DNA of 64,000 bases. Source: Anaerosporobacter mobilis DSM 15930 (GTDB lineage: Bacteria > Bacillota > Clostridia > Lachnospirales > Lachnospiraceae). Below the pieces are notes generated by a model. That model saw only the letters and a list, made by a program, of their open reading frames with translations. It was not told the origin of the DNA and made no database searches. A program made the position numbers and the translations under genes. The stretch's first letter is position 1, and every line of letters begins with the position of its first letter. Positions 17,305 to 26,589 of this stretch are shown here, one piece after another. The stretch spans positions 1 to 64,000 of the forward strand of contig NZ_FRCP01000012.1 in the NCBI RefSeq assembly GCF_900142955.1. Direction: 5' to 3'.

Positions 17305-18429
17305 TTGGCTTATGATCATATGAAAAATAGAGAATTATCTTTACAAGAAGCAGAAGAAAAGCAAAAAAAACTAAATGAGCTTAATGCGAAGATGAAGCAG
17401 CTTCAAGAGAGATTGATGACAGAATTCAATACTTGGGGGCTTGATAGTAAGAAGGATAAAGACAAAATTAAAGAAAAAGATAAACTTCTTAGAGAAATGC
17501 AAAAAACGCAGAGGACCATTGAAAAATTAAAGACAGGAAAATTACTTAGCCGAGACGCTAAACGTAGTCTAGTGGCATATTCATTTATCGCACCAAACTT
17601 TATAGGTTTTGCAATATTTACTTTACTTCCTGTTATTTTTGCATTCATATTGGCATTCATGTCATGGGATGGTAATAATCCAATTCAGTTTGTTGGTCTA
17701 GCGAACTTCAAACGCTTAGCTGAGGATACACGCTTCTTGGCAGCAATTAAGAATACAATTGTATACTGTATTGCAACTGTGCCATTTACATTGGCAGCGG
17801 CTCTTGGCTTAGCAATCTTATTGAATAAGAAGATAAAAGGAAGAGCAATCTTTAGAGCAATCGGATTCTTCCCATATGTAGCTTCTTTAATTGCAGTAGC
17901 AACAGTATGGAATAATTTATTCAGTCCTGGTGCTGGTCTTGTTAACGTAATGCTTACTAATCTAGGTGTAGCAAAACAAAACTTACCGGGTTGGGCTGCT
18001 GATGCAGACTGGGCGATGTTCACCGTTGTAGCATTCAGTGTTTGGAAGTCTATGGGGTATTACATGGTTATCTACCTCGCTGGATTACAAGGTATCTCAG
18101 GAGAATTATACGAAGCAGCGAGCTTAGATGGTGCAAATGCATTGCAAAAATTCAGGAATATTACATGGCCACAATTAAAACCAACTACATTCTTTGTAAT
18201 CATTATGCTTACGATTAACTGTTTCAAAGTATACGATCAAGTTTATATGATAACGCAAGGTGGACCAGGTACATCAACATTAGTTCTTGTATATCACATC
18301 TATCAAACTGCATTTGTTACTTCATCTGATTATGGTTATGCAAGCGCAATTTCAATGGTACTGTTCGCACTGGTATTATTAGTAACAGTGGTTCAGTTCA
18401 GAGGAGAGAAGAACTATGCAAATGACTAA
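17305..18429 (+). CDS. ABC sugar permease with N-terminal coiled-coil extension
   Basis: This is an inner permease subunit (UgpA/MalF-like) that forms the transmembrane channel with the next gene's product. Six membrane segments lie in about residues 90-365, with the ATPase-contacting EAA loop ELYEAASLDGANALQKFRNI. The first 85 residues are unusual for this family: charged, Glu/Lys-rich and probably coiled coil (EAEEKQKKLNELNAKMKQL and later EMQKTQRTIEKLK). The start is a TTG at 17305, with AAGGAGGAGGT nine bases before it; the next ATG (17320) is too far from that site. It lies within the ABC operon. Confidence 0.92.
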   Translation: MAYDHMKNRELSLQEAEEKQKKLNELNAKMKQLQERLMTEFNTWGLDSKKDKDKIKEKDKLLREMQKTQRTIEKLKTGKLLSRDAKRSLVAYSFIAPNFIGFAIFTLLPVIFAFILAFMSWDGNNPIQFVGLANFKRLAEDTRFLAAIKNTIVYCIATVPFTLAAALGLAILLNKKIKGRAIFRAIGFFPYVASLIAVATVWNNLFSPGAGLVNVMLTNLGVAKQNLPGWAADADWAMFTVVAFSVWKSMGYYMVIYLAGLQGISGELYEAASLDGANALQKFRNITWPQLKPTTFFVIIMLTINCFKVYDQVYMITQGGPGTSTLVLVYHIYQTAFVTSSDYGYASAISMVLFALVLLVTVVQFRGEKNYAND

Positions 18430-18456
18430 AGATATTGAGATACAGGAGGTGGCATA

Positions 18457-19293
18457 ATGTTAAATAAAAATAGTAAGCGTAAACTTAATAAAATACTATT
18501 ATATGTAGTACTCATTACAATTACAGTAGTAATGTTGGTTCCGTTCTTATGGATGGTGTCTGCGTCACTTAAATTCGATAAAGATGTATTCACAGTACCA
18601 ATAAAATGGATTCCTGAAAATCCAAAATGGAATAATTATAAAGTTATATGGACTAAGATTCCTCTTATGAAGTTCGTATTAAATACTTCGAAGATTACAT
18701 TAATTGTTACAGTCCTTCAATTATTAACAAGTAGTTTTGCTGCATATGCTTTTGCAAAATTAAGATTCAAAAGTAAGAATGCCTTATTCCTTGGTTACAT
18801 AGCAACCATTGCAGTGCCTTGGCAAGTATATATGGTTCCTCAATTTATCATGATGCGTTCAATCGGTTTAAATGATACACATTTAGCAATTATATGCTTA
18901 CAAGCATTCTCAGCATTTGGTGTTTTCATGATGAGACAATTTTACCAAGGGGTTCCGGATTCCTTATGTGAAGCGGCTAGAATTGATGGTATGAGCGAGT
19001 ATAAGATTTATACGAAGATTATGCTTCCATTATCAAAACCAGCATTATCAACCTTGACAATATTCACATTCGTTGCAACATGGAATGACTTCCTTGGACC
19101 AAGTATTTATCTTACAACGGAAAGTAAGAAGACATTACAGATTGGTTTGCGTATGTTTATTGGACAATATTCATCTGAATATGGATTAATCATGGCTGCT
19201 TCTGTAATATCATTAATCCCTGTATTAATTGTATTCCTATGCTTACAAAAGTACTTTGTAGAAGGTGTAGCTGCAACAGGAATTAAAGGATAA
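18457..19293 (+). CDS. ABC sugar permease, second subunit
   Basis: This second transmembrane subunit (UgpE/MalG-like) of the sugar importer pairs with the preceding permease. The 278-residue protein has six hydrophobic segments and the EAA loop CEAARIDGMSEYKIYTKIML that docks the ATPase. The C-terminal end FVEGVAATGIKG is characteristic of this family. AGGAGGTGG stands before the ATG and the gene starts 28 bases after the previous stop. Like its partner it lacks a nearby ATPase gene. Confidence 0.95.
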   Translation: MLNKNSKRKLNKILLYVVLITITVVMLVPFLWMVSASLKFDKDVFTVPIKWIPENPKWNNYKVIWTKIPLMKFVLNTSKITLIVTVLQLLTSSFAAYAFAKLRFKSKNALFLGYIATIAVPWQVYMVPQFIMMRSIGLNDTHLAIICLQAFSAFGVFMMRQFYQGVPDSLCEAARIDGMSEYKIYTKIMLPLSKPALSTLTIFTFVATWNDFLGPSIYLTTESKKTLQIGLRMFIGQYSSEYGLIMAASVISLIPVLIVFLCLQKYFVEGVAATGIKG

Positions 19294-19297
19294 TAAA

Positions 19298-19497
19298 ACT
19301 CAAACTTCGAACTTGAAGATTTCGAAGAGTAGTTAATTGCTATATTCAACGAAAAAATCCGCGCTCGCTTAGCTTCACACGTAGCAGTACTAAGATCTCG
19401 CGTTGCGAAATCAAGTACTGACGTGTTCAGATAGTTTTTCATATGAATATAGCAATTACTTACTCTAAATGAAGTTTTTTGTGTACGAAGCTTGAGT
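19298..19497. repeat. 200-bp palindromic element
   Basis: A large imperfect inverted repeat runs from ACTCAAACTTCG (19298) to CGAAGCTTGAGT (19497). The arms share AATTGCTATATTCA and its complement TGAATATAGCAATT, then CACACGTAGCAGTACT against AGTACTGACGTGTTC, closing on a small TCGC/GCGA hairpin. The central part is richer in GC than the surroundings. It contains no convincing ORF. It may be a dispersed palindromic repeat, a MITE-like element or a structured RNA. Confidence 0.75.
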
Positions 19498-19514
19498 AAA
19501 AAAATATAAAAATC

Positions 19515-19556
19515 AGAGGTGTAGGGGGGGACTGCCACTGCACCTCCTATTTTGTT
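19515..19556 (+). terminator. Possible terminator or attenuator before the GH88 gene
   Basis: Arms GAGGTGTA and TGCACCTC enclose a G-rich loop and are followed by CTATTTTGTTTTAG. It would reduce read-through from the ABC operon into the hydrolase gene. Confidence 0.5.
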
Positions 19557-19598
19557 TTAGGCTGATACAAAAATATAAACAAGGTAAGGAGAATATAT

Positions 19599-20768
19599 AT
19601 GAAAAAATTATTTAAAGACATGCCTATTATTAACCAAGATGAGATGAATCAAGCCTTAGATTTTGCGTCCAATCAAATTATCAACAATTTACCTGAATTT
19701 ACTTATATGTTTCAAAATGCCTATAGTGAAGGTGGTTTCTATAAACCAATTGAAAACGATTATTGGACAACTGGATTTTGGACAGGTGAAATATGGTTAG
19801 CTTATGAACATTGTAAAGATGAAAGAATTAAAGAAGCAGGATTAATACAAGTAGATAGTTTCCTTAATCGTATTGATCAGAAGATCGGGGTAGACCATCA
19901 TGATATGGGATTCTTATATTCTCCCTCTTGTGTTGCAGCATACAAGTTAGTGGGAAGTGAAAAGGCGAGAGAAGCAGCTATTAAAGCAGCAGATCAATTA
20001 ATAACACGTTTTCATCCTGTGGGAGGCTTCATTCAAGCTTGGGGTGCAATGGATGAACAAGATAACTATCGTCTCATTATTGACTGTTTGTTAAACCTTC
20101 CATTATTATATTGGGCAACGGAAGAAACGAAAGAAGAAAAATACCGTGAAATTGCTGATAAGCATATCCTCACTGCAATCAAGAATGTAATACGAGAAGA
20201 TTATTCCACATGGCATACCTTTTATTTTAATATGGAAACAGGAGAGCCAGATCATGGTGCTACTTGTCAGGGATATCGTGATGGTTCTGCTTGGGCGAGA
20301 GGTCAAGCATGGGGAATCTATGGTTCTGCTCTTGCATACCGCTATACAAAAAGAGAAGAATATGTTGAAGTATTTAAGAATGTAACACAGTATTACCTAG
20401 AGCATCTGCCAAAAGATATGGTACCATATTGGGATTTAGAATTTGGTGAAGGATCAACAGAACCAAGAGATTCATCAAGTGCTTCGATTGCGGCTTGTGG
20501 AATGCTTGAGATGTCAAAATATCTGAAGGAAGTAGATGCTGCTTATTATACAAAATTAGCTAAGCAGATGATGAAATCAGTAGTTGATTCCTATGCAGTT
20601 AAGGATAGCAAAGAATCCAACGGATTAGTCTTACATAGTACGTATTCGAATCATTCACCTTATAATACATGTAACCATTATGGTGTAGATGAGTGTAATT
20701 CATGGGGAGACTATTTCTACATGGAGGCTCTAACTAGAATGACCAAAGGATGGAATCAGTATTGGTAA
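19599..20768 (+). CDS. GH88 unsaturated glucuronyl hydrolase
   Basis: This enzyme removes the 4,5-unsaturated uronic acid left at the end of oligosaccharides by polysaccharide lyases, by hydrating the double bond. The 389-residue protein is an alpha/alpha barrel. Two Asp residues at the positions expected for the catalytic pair are D102 in [13 protein letters not shown] and D162 in [14 protein letters not shown], and [14 protein letters not shown] is the usual conserved barrel motif. No signal peptide is present, so it acts on imported sugars. It has AAGGAG before its ATG. It fits well with the heparinase-like lyase on the other strand: lyase, then GH88, then uronate breakdown encoded elsewhere. 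Confidence 0.92.
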   Translation: MKKLFKDMPIINQDEMNQALDFASNQIINNLPEFTYMFQNAYSEGGFYKPIENDYWTTGFWTGEIWLAYEHCKDERIKEAGLIQVDSFLNRIDQKIGVDHHDMGFLYSPSCVAAYKLVGSEKAREAAIKAADQLITRFHPVGGFIQAWGAMDEQDNYRLIIDCLLNLPLLYWATEETKEEKYREIADKHILTAIKNVIREDYSTWHTFYFNMETGEPDHGATCQGYRDGSAWARGQAWGIYGSALAYRYTKREEYVEVFKNVTQYYLEHLPKDMVPYWDLEFGEGSTEPRDSSSASIAACGMLEMSKYLKEVDAAYYTKLAKQMMKSVVDSYAVKDSKESNGLVLHSTYSNHSPYNTCNHYGVDECNSWGDYFYMEALTRMTKGWNQYW

Positions 20769-20797
20769 GTTGCTTTGGTAAAATTGGAGGCGTAATA

Positions 20798-22840
20798 ATG
20801 AAACATTCAAGAAAAAAAGGGTTTGGTGTTAGAGTCAAGATGACTTGTGTGTTTTTGCTTTTGATTGCTATGATGATTTGGATGGGGATTCTTAACTATA
20901 CTCGTGCAAGAGATGCAATCGTCAAAACATATGTTAATGATAAAGAACAAACATTTATGGCCACGGGAAATTACATGGAAGTAATTTTTGAGAATGTAGC
21001 TACACAGGCTGTTAGAATTATGACTGACGATAATGTTACAAGATTCTATTCTCCTGTATATGCGTCGGATAAAAAGGTACGTTTAGGTGCGAAGAAGAAT
21101 ATTGATAGTACAATCGTTTCTATTGTTAACACAGACAAGTATATTAATGGAATCATGTTAATTGTAAAAAATGATACCGTATTAACTTCGAATCCAGTTC
21201 AGATAGCGAGCACTTTTTATGATGACTTTGTTGCCTCGAAAGAAGGGCAGAAGATACTTAACGCAGGAAATACAACTAGTTGGATAGGGACACATCCATT
21301 CATAGATTCCGTACTTAGTACAACTACCAATTCCTATGGATTGAGTATGGGAAGAAGTCTTAATGGTTTTATAAGTGATAAGGAAGGTGCTATCATTGTT
21401 GATGTTAATAAGTCAGTAATCGTTGATTTGTTGAATGAACTTACGGATAAGAGTGAATCCATGGCATTCATAACAGATGATGGACGAGAGATTTTCTCCG
21501 ATGGAGCTAACGAAAGTATGGTGGATACCACATTCTATCAGAAAAGTCTAACAGCAGAGTCAAAATCAGGATCAGAGTATGTAACATTCAATGGAGCTAA
21601 GTATCTATATACATACTGTAAAATTGGTGAGACGAATACTATGTTAAGCAGCCTAATTGAACAGAGTGTAATCTATCAAAGTGCAGATGGTATTAAGCAA
21701 AACACGGTAATGATGATTATCAGTACAAGTATTCTAGCATTAATTATAGCATCAATCTATGCATCAAACTTAAGTAAAGCAATTAAAAAAGCTGTACTAG
21801 GGATTTCAAAAGTTGCAGAAGGCGATTTAACATATAGCATTAATACCCGGAGAAAAGATGAATTTGGAACATTAACAGAGAATCTAGATCATATGCGACA
21901 TAATATGAAAAAATTAATTACCAATACATCTATAGTTAGTTTGGAAGTTAAGGATTCAACGATAGAAGTATCAAAATCTTCGGAGGTTATTACCAGTTCA
22001 ATGGCAGCAATATCTAGTGCTGTAGGCGAAATTGAACAAGGTATGGTCGAACAAGCAGATGCAGCCAATAGTTGCTTGAATCAGATGAATACATTATCTG
22101 ACAGTATTAATGAAGTAACAGAAAGTACAGAAACAATGGTTTCTCTTGAGAAACATACCAATAACATAATAGAGTCAAGTAATGAAGCATTACAGGAACT
22201 ATATGAGAAAGCGCAAGGTACTTCTGATATTACAGCTAAGATTGTACTTGATATGGATGCGTTATCTATGCAATCTGGTTCGATTACACAGATTATAGAC
22301 ACCATAGAAGATATATCGGAGCAATCGAATCTATTATCTCTTAATGCATCAATTGAAGCTGCAAGGGCAGGGGTTTTTGGCAAAGGATTTGCAGTTGTTG
22401 CTCATGAAATTGCTAAGTTAGCAGGACAATCATTAGAGGCTGCCGGGGAGGTGAAAGTAATAGCGGAAGGCATATCAAAACAAACAAAAGAAACGTCAAA
22501 GAACGTTTTGATTGCTAAAGAGACTGTTTCGGAGCAGACAATCGCTTTGAATAAGACGATGGAAGGTTACAATGACATCAGTACACAGATGAAAGAATTG
22601 ATGAAGCAGATCGAAAAGATTAAAGAAGAAGTATATGCAATTGAGAATATTAAGAATGATACCCTAGCCGCGATCAGTAATATTTCAGCAGTATCACAAC
22701 AAACGGCAGCAGCAACAAGGGAAGTAAGTGATAAGACTGATTATGAGTTTGAAAGTGTAGAGAATTTAAACAAGATAATTATTACACTGGAGGAAAAAGC
22801 AAAGAACCTAGAAAAAGAAATAGGTGTATTTAAGATCTAG
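20798..22840 (+). CDS. Methyl-accepting chemotaxis protein with extracellular sensor
   Basis: This transmembrane chemoreceptor signals to the CheA/CheW array and probably responds to sugars handled by this locus. The 680-residue protein has two membrane segments (about 12-34 and 300-322) around an extracellular CACHE-like domain, a HAMP region ([20 protein letters not shown]) and a long signalling coiled coil with the tip [21 protein letters not shown] start at the ATG at 20798, with GGAGG before it; the frame extends upstream into the GH88 gene without a ribosome binding site. It follows the GH88 gene by only 29 bases and is probably cotranscribed, which ties sensing to glycan use. Confidence 0.92.
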   Translation: MKHSRKKGFGVRVKMTCVFLLLIAMMIWMGILNYTRARDAIVKTYVNDKEQTFMATGNYMEVIFENVATQAVRIMTDDNVTRFYSPVYASDKKVRLGAKKNIDSTIVSIVNTDKYINGIMLIVKNDTVLTSNPVQIASTFYDDFVASKEGQKILNAGNTTSWIGTHPFIDSVLSTTTNSYGLSMGRSLNGFISDKEGAIIVDVNKSVIVDLLNELTDKSESMAFITDDGREIFSDGANESMVDTTFYQKSLTAESKSGSEYVTFNGAKYLYTYCKIGETNTMLSSLIEQSVIYQSADGIKQNTVMMIISTSILALIIASIYASNLSKAIKKAVLGISKVAEGDLTYSINTRRKDEFGTLTENLDHMRHNMKKLITNTSIVSLEVKDSTIEVSKSSEVITSSMAAISSAVGEIEQGMVEQADAANSCLNQMNTLSDSINEVTESTETMVSLEKHTNNIIESSNEALQELYEKAQGTSDITAKIVLDMDALSMQSGSITQIIDTIEDISEQSNLLSLNASIEAARAGVFGKGFAVVAHEIAKLAGQSLEAAGEVKVIAEGISKQTKETSKNVLIAKETVSEQTIALNKTMEGYNDISTQMKELMKQIEKIKEEVYAIENIKNDTLAAISNISAVSQQTAAATREVSDKTDYEFESVENLNKIIITLEEKAKNLEKEIGVFKI

Positions 22841-22882
22841 ATTAGCTAACGGATATATTGAACTAGAAGAGGAGGAAAAATC

Positions 22883-22939
22883 AGTTAAGTCAAAGGCGTC
22901 AATTTGAAGCAAGTCCAAATTGACGCCTTTGATTTAACT
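22883..22939 (+). terminator. Long hairpin after the first chemoreceptor gene
   Basis: Arms of about 23 bp (AGTTAAGTCAAAGGCGTCAA and its near-perfect complement ending in GATTTAACT) surround a short loop. There is no clean T-run, so termination may need help or the hairpin may block 3' decay. Confidence 0.6.
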
Positions 22940-23083
22940 TAAAATACCCTCTTCTATAAAGACACTTTTATTAACACAATCACAATAGATATAAAATAAG
23001 AATGGTGTAGTATTTAATAATATGTTGAAATATCATAATAATTTGGTAAACTTAATATAAACATAGTTATTGGAGGATCTCAG

Positions 23084-24529
23084 ATGAAAAAATTACTCTA
23101 CAGGAACTTAATTATAGTTGTAGTGAGTGTACTTTTGCTTATTGTGATGACAGTTGGAAAGTATGGTATTTCTAGCCAAACATTGATATCTATTGTATGT
23201 CTGATGTTAGGATTAATAGTATCCATAGGAATTTATTATAGTAGACTTATATTGGACCAAAAAGCAATTGGCATGTTATGGATTATATCTGTTTGTGCCA
23301 TTGCCTATTCGGTTGTTATCGGCGGTAGTTCAACGGCATTTGTAACACTTTATGTAACATTAGCTATGGCAGCTTCTTATTTTAGCTGTAAGATAGTGAA
23401 ACTATATTTTATTCCAGTCGGAATATTAGTAGTGATAATAGGAATAATTATGCCAGAGGCAATTGAAGGATCTGAAGGGACTACAATATTAGGAGCTGTA
23501 TCTAAGGGACTTTTGTTTACGTTCACTGGATACGTTATCTATCTAGCCACAAAACGTGGAGAGGATATGGTAAAAGAGTCAGCGCTGATGTTACAGAATT
23601 TATCTGAGAATAAAAAAGTAGCAGCTCAGGTTGCAATGAGTCTTAGTAATTCTTTAGAGCAGACCACAGGTGAAGTACATACAATGGCTAGAGAAGCGAA
23701 TCATATTCAATTATCTACGGAACAGATGAGAGAAGCTGTAGGAAGTATGACACAGGCAGTAGTGACGGTAAATGAGAAAATCGGTGATGCAGTTGTAGTT
23801 GTAGACAGGAATTATGAGCTGGCAAACAAGCTAGATGAACGTTTCAAAGAAGTAACTAATGCTGTGCAGGAAGGTAATGAAGGGGCTAACGATGTGAAAA
23901 CGTCGCTTGATGATATGGGGAATACAGTACAGTCTGCACAAGAAGCCACGGGAATACTACTAGAAGAGATGAGTAGAATTACAGGTATTTTAGACGAGAT
24001 TAATTCCATTGCATCACAGACGAATCTTTTATCATTAAACGCTTCCATTGAGGCAGCAAGAGCAGGTGAACATGGAAGAGGATTTGCTGTGGTAGCTGAT
24101 GAGATACGTTCTTTATCAGAAGAGAGTGCGAAAGCTTCCACTAATATTCATAATATAATTGTTAAATTATCAAGTACTGTGGAACTGGTTTCAGAAAGGA
24201 CCACAAAAGGAGCAGAGGCTGCTAGAATTGGCGTTGCTAAGATGGACGAATTAATGAAATTGCTATATAACATTAATCGTAATGCGAATGCTGCTGAAGA
24301 TGTGGTACAAGAAGAATACCAACTAATTCATGAGATAAAGCAGAATTTTGAATTGATTAATGGTGAAATAGAGGCATTAGTAGCCTGTTCCGAAGAAAAC
24401 GATGCAATGATAACGAGCATATCTGAGAACATTACTATCCATAACAAAGCAATTAATAATTGTTCCATTGAAATTGATAAAATTGATAAAATAACGAATA
24501 AATTAACAGAGGTATCTGAAAAAAACTAG
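23084..24529 (+). CDS. Methyl-accepting chemotaxis protein with multi-pass membrane domain
   Basis: This 481-residue chemoreceptor has an N-terminal domain of about five or six membrane segments (residues 5-170) and almost no extracellular part, then a cytoplasmic signalling domain with the tip [20 protein letters not shown] and [12 protein letters not shown]. This layout suggests it senses a membrane or internal condition rather than a bound periplasm-side ligand. No HAMP domain is evident. AGGAG (23072) precedes the ATG. It is separated from the glycan genes by a large hairpin, so a link to glycan sensing is only positional. Confidence 0.9.
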   Translation: MKKLLYRNLIIVVVSVLLLIVMTVGKYGISSQTLISIVCLMLGLIVSIGIYYSRLILDQKAIGMLWIISVCAIAYSVVIGGSSTAFVTLYVTLAMAASYFSCKIVKLYFIPVGILVVIIGIIMPEAIEGSEGTTILGAVSKGLLFTFTGYVIYLATKRGEDMVKESALMLQNLSENKKVAAQVAMSLSNSLEQTTGEVHTMAREANHIQLSTEQMREAVGSMTQAVVTVNEKIGDAVVVVDRNYELANKLDERFKEVTNAVQEGNEGANDVKTSLDDMGNTVQSAQEATGILLEEMSRITGILDEINSIASQTNLLSLNASIEAARAGEHGRGFAVVADEIRSLSEESAKASTNIHNIIVKLSSTVELVSERTTKGAEAARIGVAKMDELMKLLYNINRNANAAEDVVQEEYQLIHEIKQNFELINGEIEALVACSEENDAMITSISENITIHNKAINNCSIEIDKIDKITNKLTEVSEKN

Positions 24530-24561
24530 AAAACATGCTTTCTAGATAGATGTGAAAGAAA

Positions 24562-24615
24562 AACAAAGCTGTTACGAAATGGTTAAGAAAGCCATTTTGT
24601 AACAGCTTTGTTTGG
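24562..24615. terminator. Bidirectional terminator between convergent genes
   Basis: Twenty-base arms ACAAAGCTGTTACGAAATGG and CCATTTTGTAACAGCTTTGT enclose a ten-base loop. T-rich sequence follows on the right, and the A-rich left side gives T's on the minus strand, so it serves both the chemoreceptor and the DUF5808 gene. Confidence 0.8.
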
Positions 24616-24624
24616 TTGCCTTGG

Positions 24625-26013
24625 TTAAGGAATTTTAGTAATAAGTATGTTATAGACTTCTTCTGTCTTTTTATCCGTTGAACCGCTGAAGACATATTTT
24701 TTATCATTCTCCTTAGTAATCACAATGAAAAGGTGATTGGTAGGATTAAAACATACGGTACATGAACCATTACCGGCTATACTATAGGTACCTTTACAGA
24801 GTGTAGAGAATCCGGTTCCATTGTCTTTTGATATATTGGGTAATTCATCCCAAGTTTCAACTGTTTTAATATCATCAAAATCTATGCCATATGTGGTATG
24901 AAAATGCTTTGCTGTGATGCTTTCTTCATCAATGGTTAATAGTAATGGAGAAAATTCACTTTGAATTAGTCCAATTGCAGAGATTGGCATAGCTAATATA
25001 ATTAATGCAATGATAACGCCGAAGACTTTGCCTGCTGGTTTGGCGTAATTCATATCTGTTCCTAGCCCTACTCTTTTTGGGACGATCAAATGCTTATCGT
25101 TTGGATTGTAATAAAGCAAACCATAGATCCAGTAACTATCTTCATCTGCAGTAAAAGAATCCTCTGACTGTATACTGAATTGTTGTTGTGCCAAACGAAC
25201 CTTAAACTCGGCACGAAGTACCCACCATAATAGAAAGAAAGTATAGAGCAAGGTAATAATTAAGAAGAGAATAATACTATCGATATAATGATTAATATAC
25301 AGCCAAAATAAGATTGTATATATAGCATTGGTATAAGATAGACCGATAAAGCATTTACCAAAGTTATACCGACGAATTCTTGTAAGGGTTTGATTACGTA
25401 AAGAATCTTGACTAACAATTTCTTGTTTCGTCTTATATGCAATGTGAAACAAGAAAGGGCATAGGAAGGTTACTAATCCAACTAATGTAGTAGTGGCAAG
25501 GGATAACAGGTTAGAATCTTTGCTTGTAATTGTACACAAATCAATAATGATTGGTATACAGGTTAATACGATAGCTGGTAAAAACCAATACTTGCTCAAA
25601 GGATTTGGCTCTTCTAAAGTAACTTTAAGATCAACAATTGTTGTACCTTCTTCATCAAGATGCCAATTCTGTTCTTTCTTTAGCTTATGTAATTGTAGAT
25701 TACCTTTCATGAATGGAAGGAAGAAGATAAAACAAAGTACGGTTATCCAAGTGATGAATATGGCATATACAATGGAATCGTACTTGGTTAAGAGTGAGGT
25801 GAAAGGAAGGAGTGCAAGAACAATAGCTATTCTTCGCATACTTTTCTTAGCCCTAGATATAATCTCCTTAACCTTTGGATTCCTTAATTCATCGGATGGT
25901 AAGGTTACTCCGAGAATAATATTCTTGTGTGGTTCTAATTCGTTCTTTATTATAAAGTACATAATTGGAAGTATGGGATAACAGAAAACAAACAGAATGA
26001 TTTTCATGAACAT
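24625..26013 (-). CDS. DUF5808/DUF1648-type multi-pass membrane protein
   Basis: This is a membrane protein of unknown role that usually travels with YtrA-type GntR regulators. The 462-residue protein has about eight hydrophobic segments: two near the N-terminus, a pair near 65-105, and others between 140 and 330. A cytoplasmic motif near residue 300 (YYNPNDKHLIVPKRVGLG) matches the DUF5808 signature. The C-terminal 95 residues look like a PH-type beta domain. GGAGGG is seven bases before the ATG and lies next to the end of the regulator gene four bases upstream, so the two are translationally coupled. I cannot assign a function. Confidence 0.75.
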   Translation of the reverse strand: MFMKIILFVFCYPILPIMYFIIKNELEPHKNIILGVTLPSDELRNPKVKEIISRAKKSMRRIAIVLALLPFTSLLTKYDSIVYAIFITWITVLCFIFFLPFMKGNLQLHKLKKEQNWHLDEEGTTIVDLKVTLEEPNPLSKYWFLPAIVLTCIPIIIDLCTITSKDSNLLSLATTTLVGLVTFLCPFLFHIAYKTKQEIVSQDSLRNQTLTRIRRYNFGKCFIGLSYTNAIYTILFWLYINHYIDSIILFLIITLLYTFFLLWWVLRAEFKVRLAQQQFSIQSEDSFTADEDSYWIYGLLYYNPNDKHLIVPKRVGLGTDMNYAKPAGKVFGVIIALIILAMPISAIGLIQSEFSPLLLTIDEESITAKHFHTTYGIDFDDIKTVETWDELPNISKDNGTGFSTLCKGTYSIAGNGSCTVCFNPTNHLFIVITKENDKKYVFSGSTDKKTEEVYNILITKIP

Positions 26014-26016
26014 GGA

Positions 26017-26388
26017 TTAACCCTCCTTATTATAAAGCTCCTTACATAGAGATAAGAATTGATCTTCCTTCACTCCTTGTAGGTGAAACTGAGATATTAG
26101 CAATTGAAGTTCATTATGAAGAACTCTAGGTATTTCACTGGAAGAAACGTTTCGAGGTGCTACTTTAGCTCCGTTTCTCCGGTCAGCGGTTATATATCCT
26201 TCTTGCTTCAATAGTTGATAGGCTTTACTAACCGTCATCATATTAATTCCTGATTGATCTGCAAGATTTCGTATCGTTGGTAATTGGTCACCAGGGAGTA
26301 ATTTCCCATCAGAGATAGCGATAATTATTTGATTCCTAATCTGCTGATAGATAGGAATATCACTGGAAAAGTCAAGTGACAGAAGCAT
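26017..26388 (-). CDS. GntR-family regulator, YtrA subfamily
   Basis: This is a short DNA-binding repressor. The 123-residue protein has the GntR winged helix in residues 8-75 (PIYQQIRNQIIIAISDGKL, LPTIRNLADQSGINMMTVSK, EGYITADRRNGAKVA) and only a short helical dimerisation tail, the mark of the YtrA group. Such regulators normally repress their own operon, here with the membrane protein encoded four bases downstream. AAGGAGG precedes the ATG and a good promoter lies at 26436-26464. The inducer is unknown; relatives often respond to cell-envelope stress. Confidence 0.9.
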   Translation of the reverse strand: MLLSLDFSSDIPIYQQIRNQIIIAISDGKLLPGDQLPTIRNLADQSGINMMTVSKAYQLLKQEGYITADRRNGAKVAPRNVSSSEIPRVLHNELQLLISQFHLQGVKEDQFLSLCKELYNKEG

Positions 26389-26435
26389 GTAATTCCTCCT
26401 TATCTATAGGGGTTATCTGTTTCTTTGTATTAGTT

Positions 26436-26464
26436 ATAGTAATGCAAATAATGCAAAGTGTCAA
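26436..26464 (-). promoter_or_regulatory. Promoter of the GntR operon with direct repeat
   Basis: On the minus strand TTGACA, a 17-base spacer and TACTAT precede the gntR-type gene. The spacer contains TTTGCATTA twice in tandem, a possible binding site for the regulator itself. Confidence 0.6.
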
Positions 26465-26589
26465 GGTTAACTTGTGCTAATGTTTGTTAAGAAATATTTA
26501 TAAAAACTGTGAATACCATCGATGCTAATAATAAGTCATAAATATAAACAAAGATACATAATTTGTAAAAAGACGATTGGAGTAATGTA

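Noticed and set aside
19107..19538. 143-codon minus-strand frame over the palindromic element
   Set aside because: It overlaps the permease end, lacks a ribosome binding site and its composition follows the palindrome.
23084..24529. Second chemoreceptor as part of the glycan operon
   Set aside because: A large hairpin and 240 bases separate it from the first chemoreceptor; only proximity supports the link.
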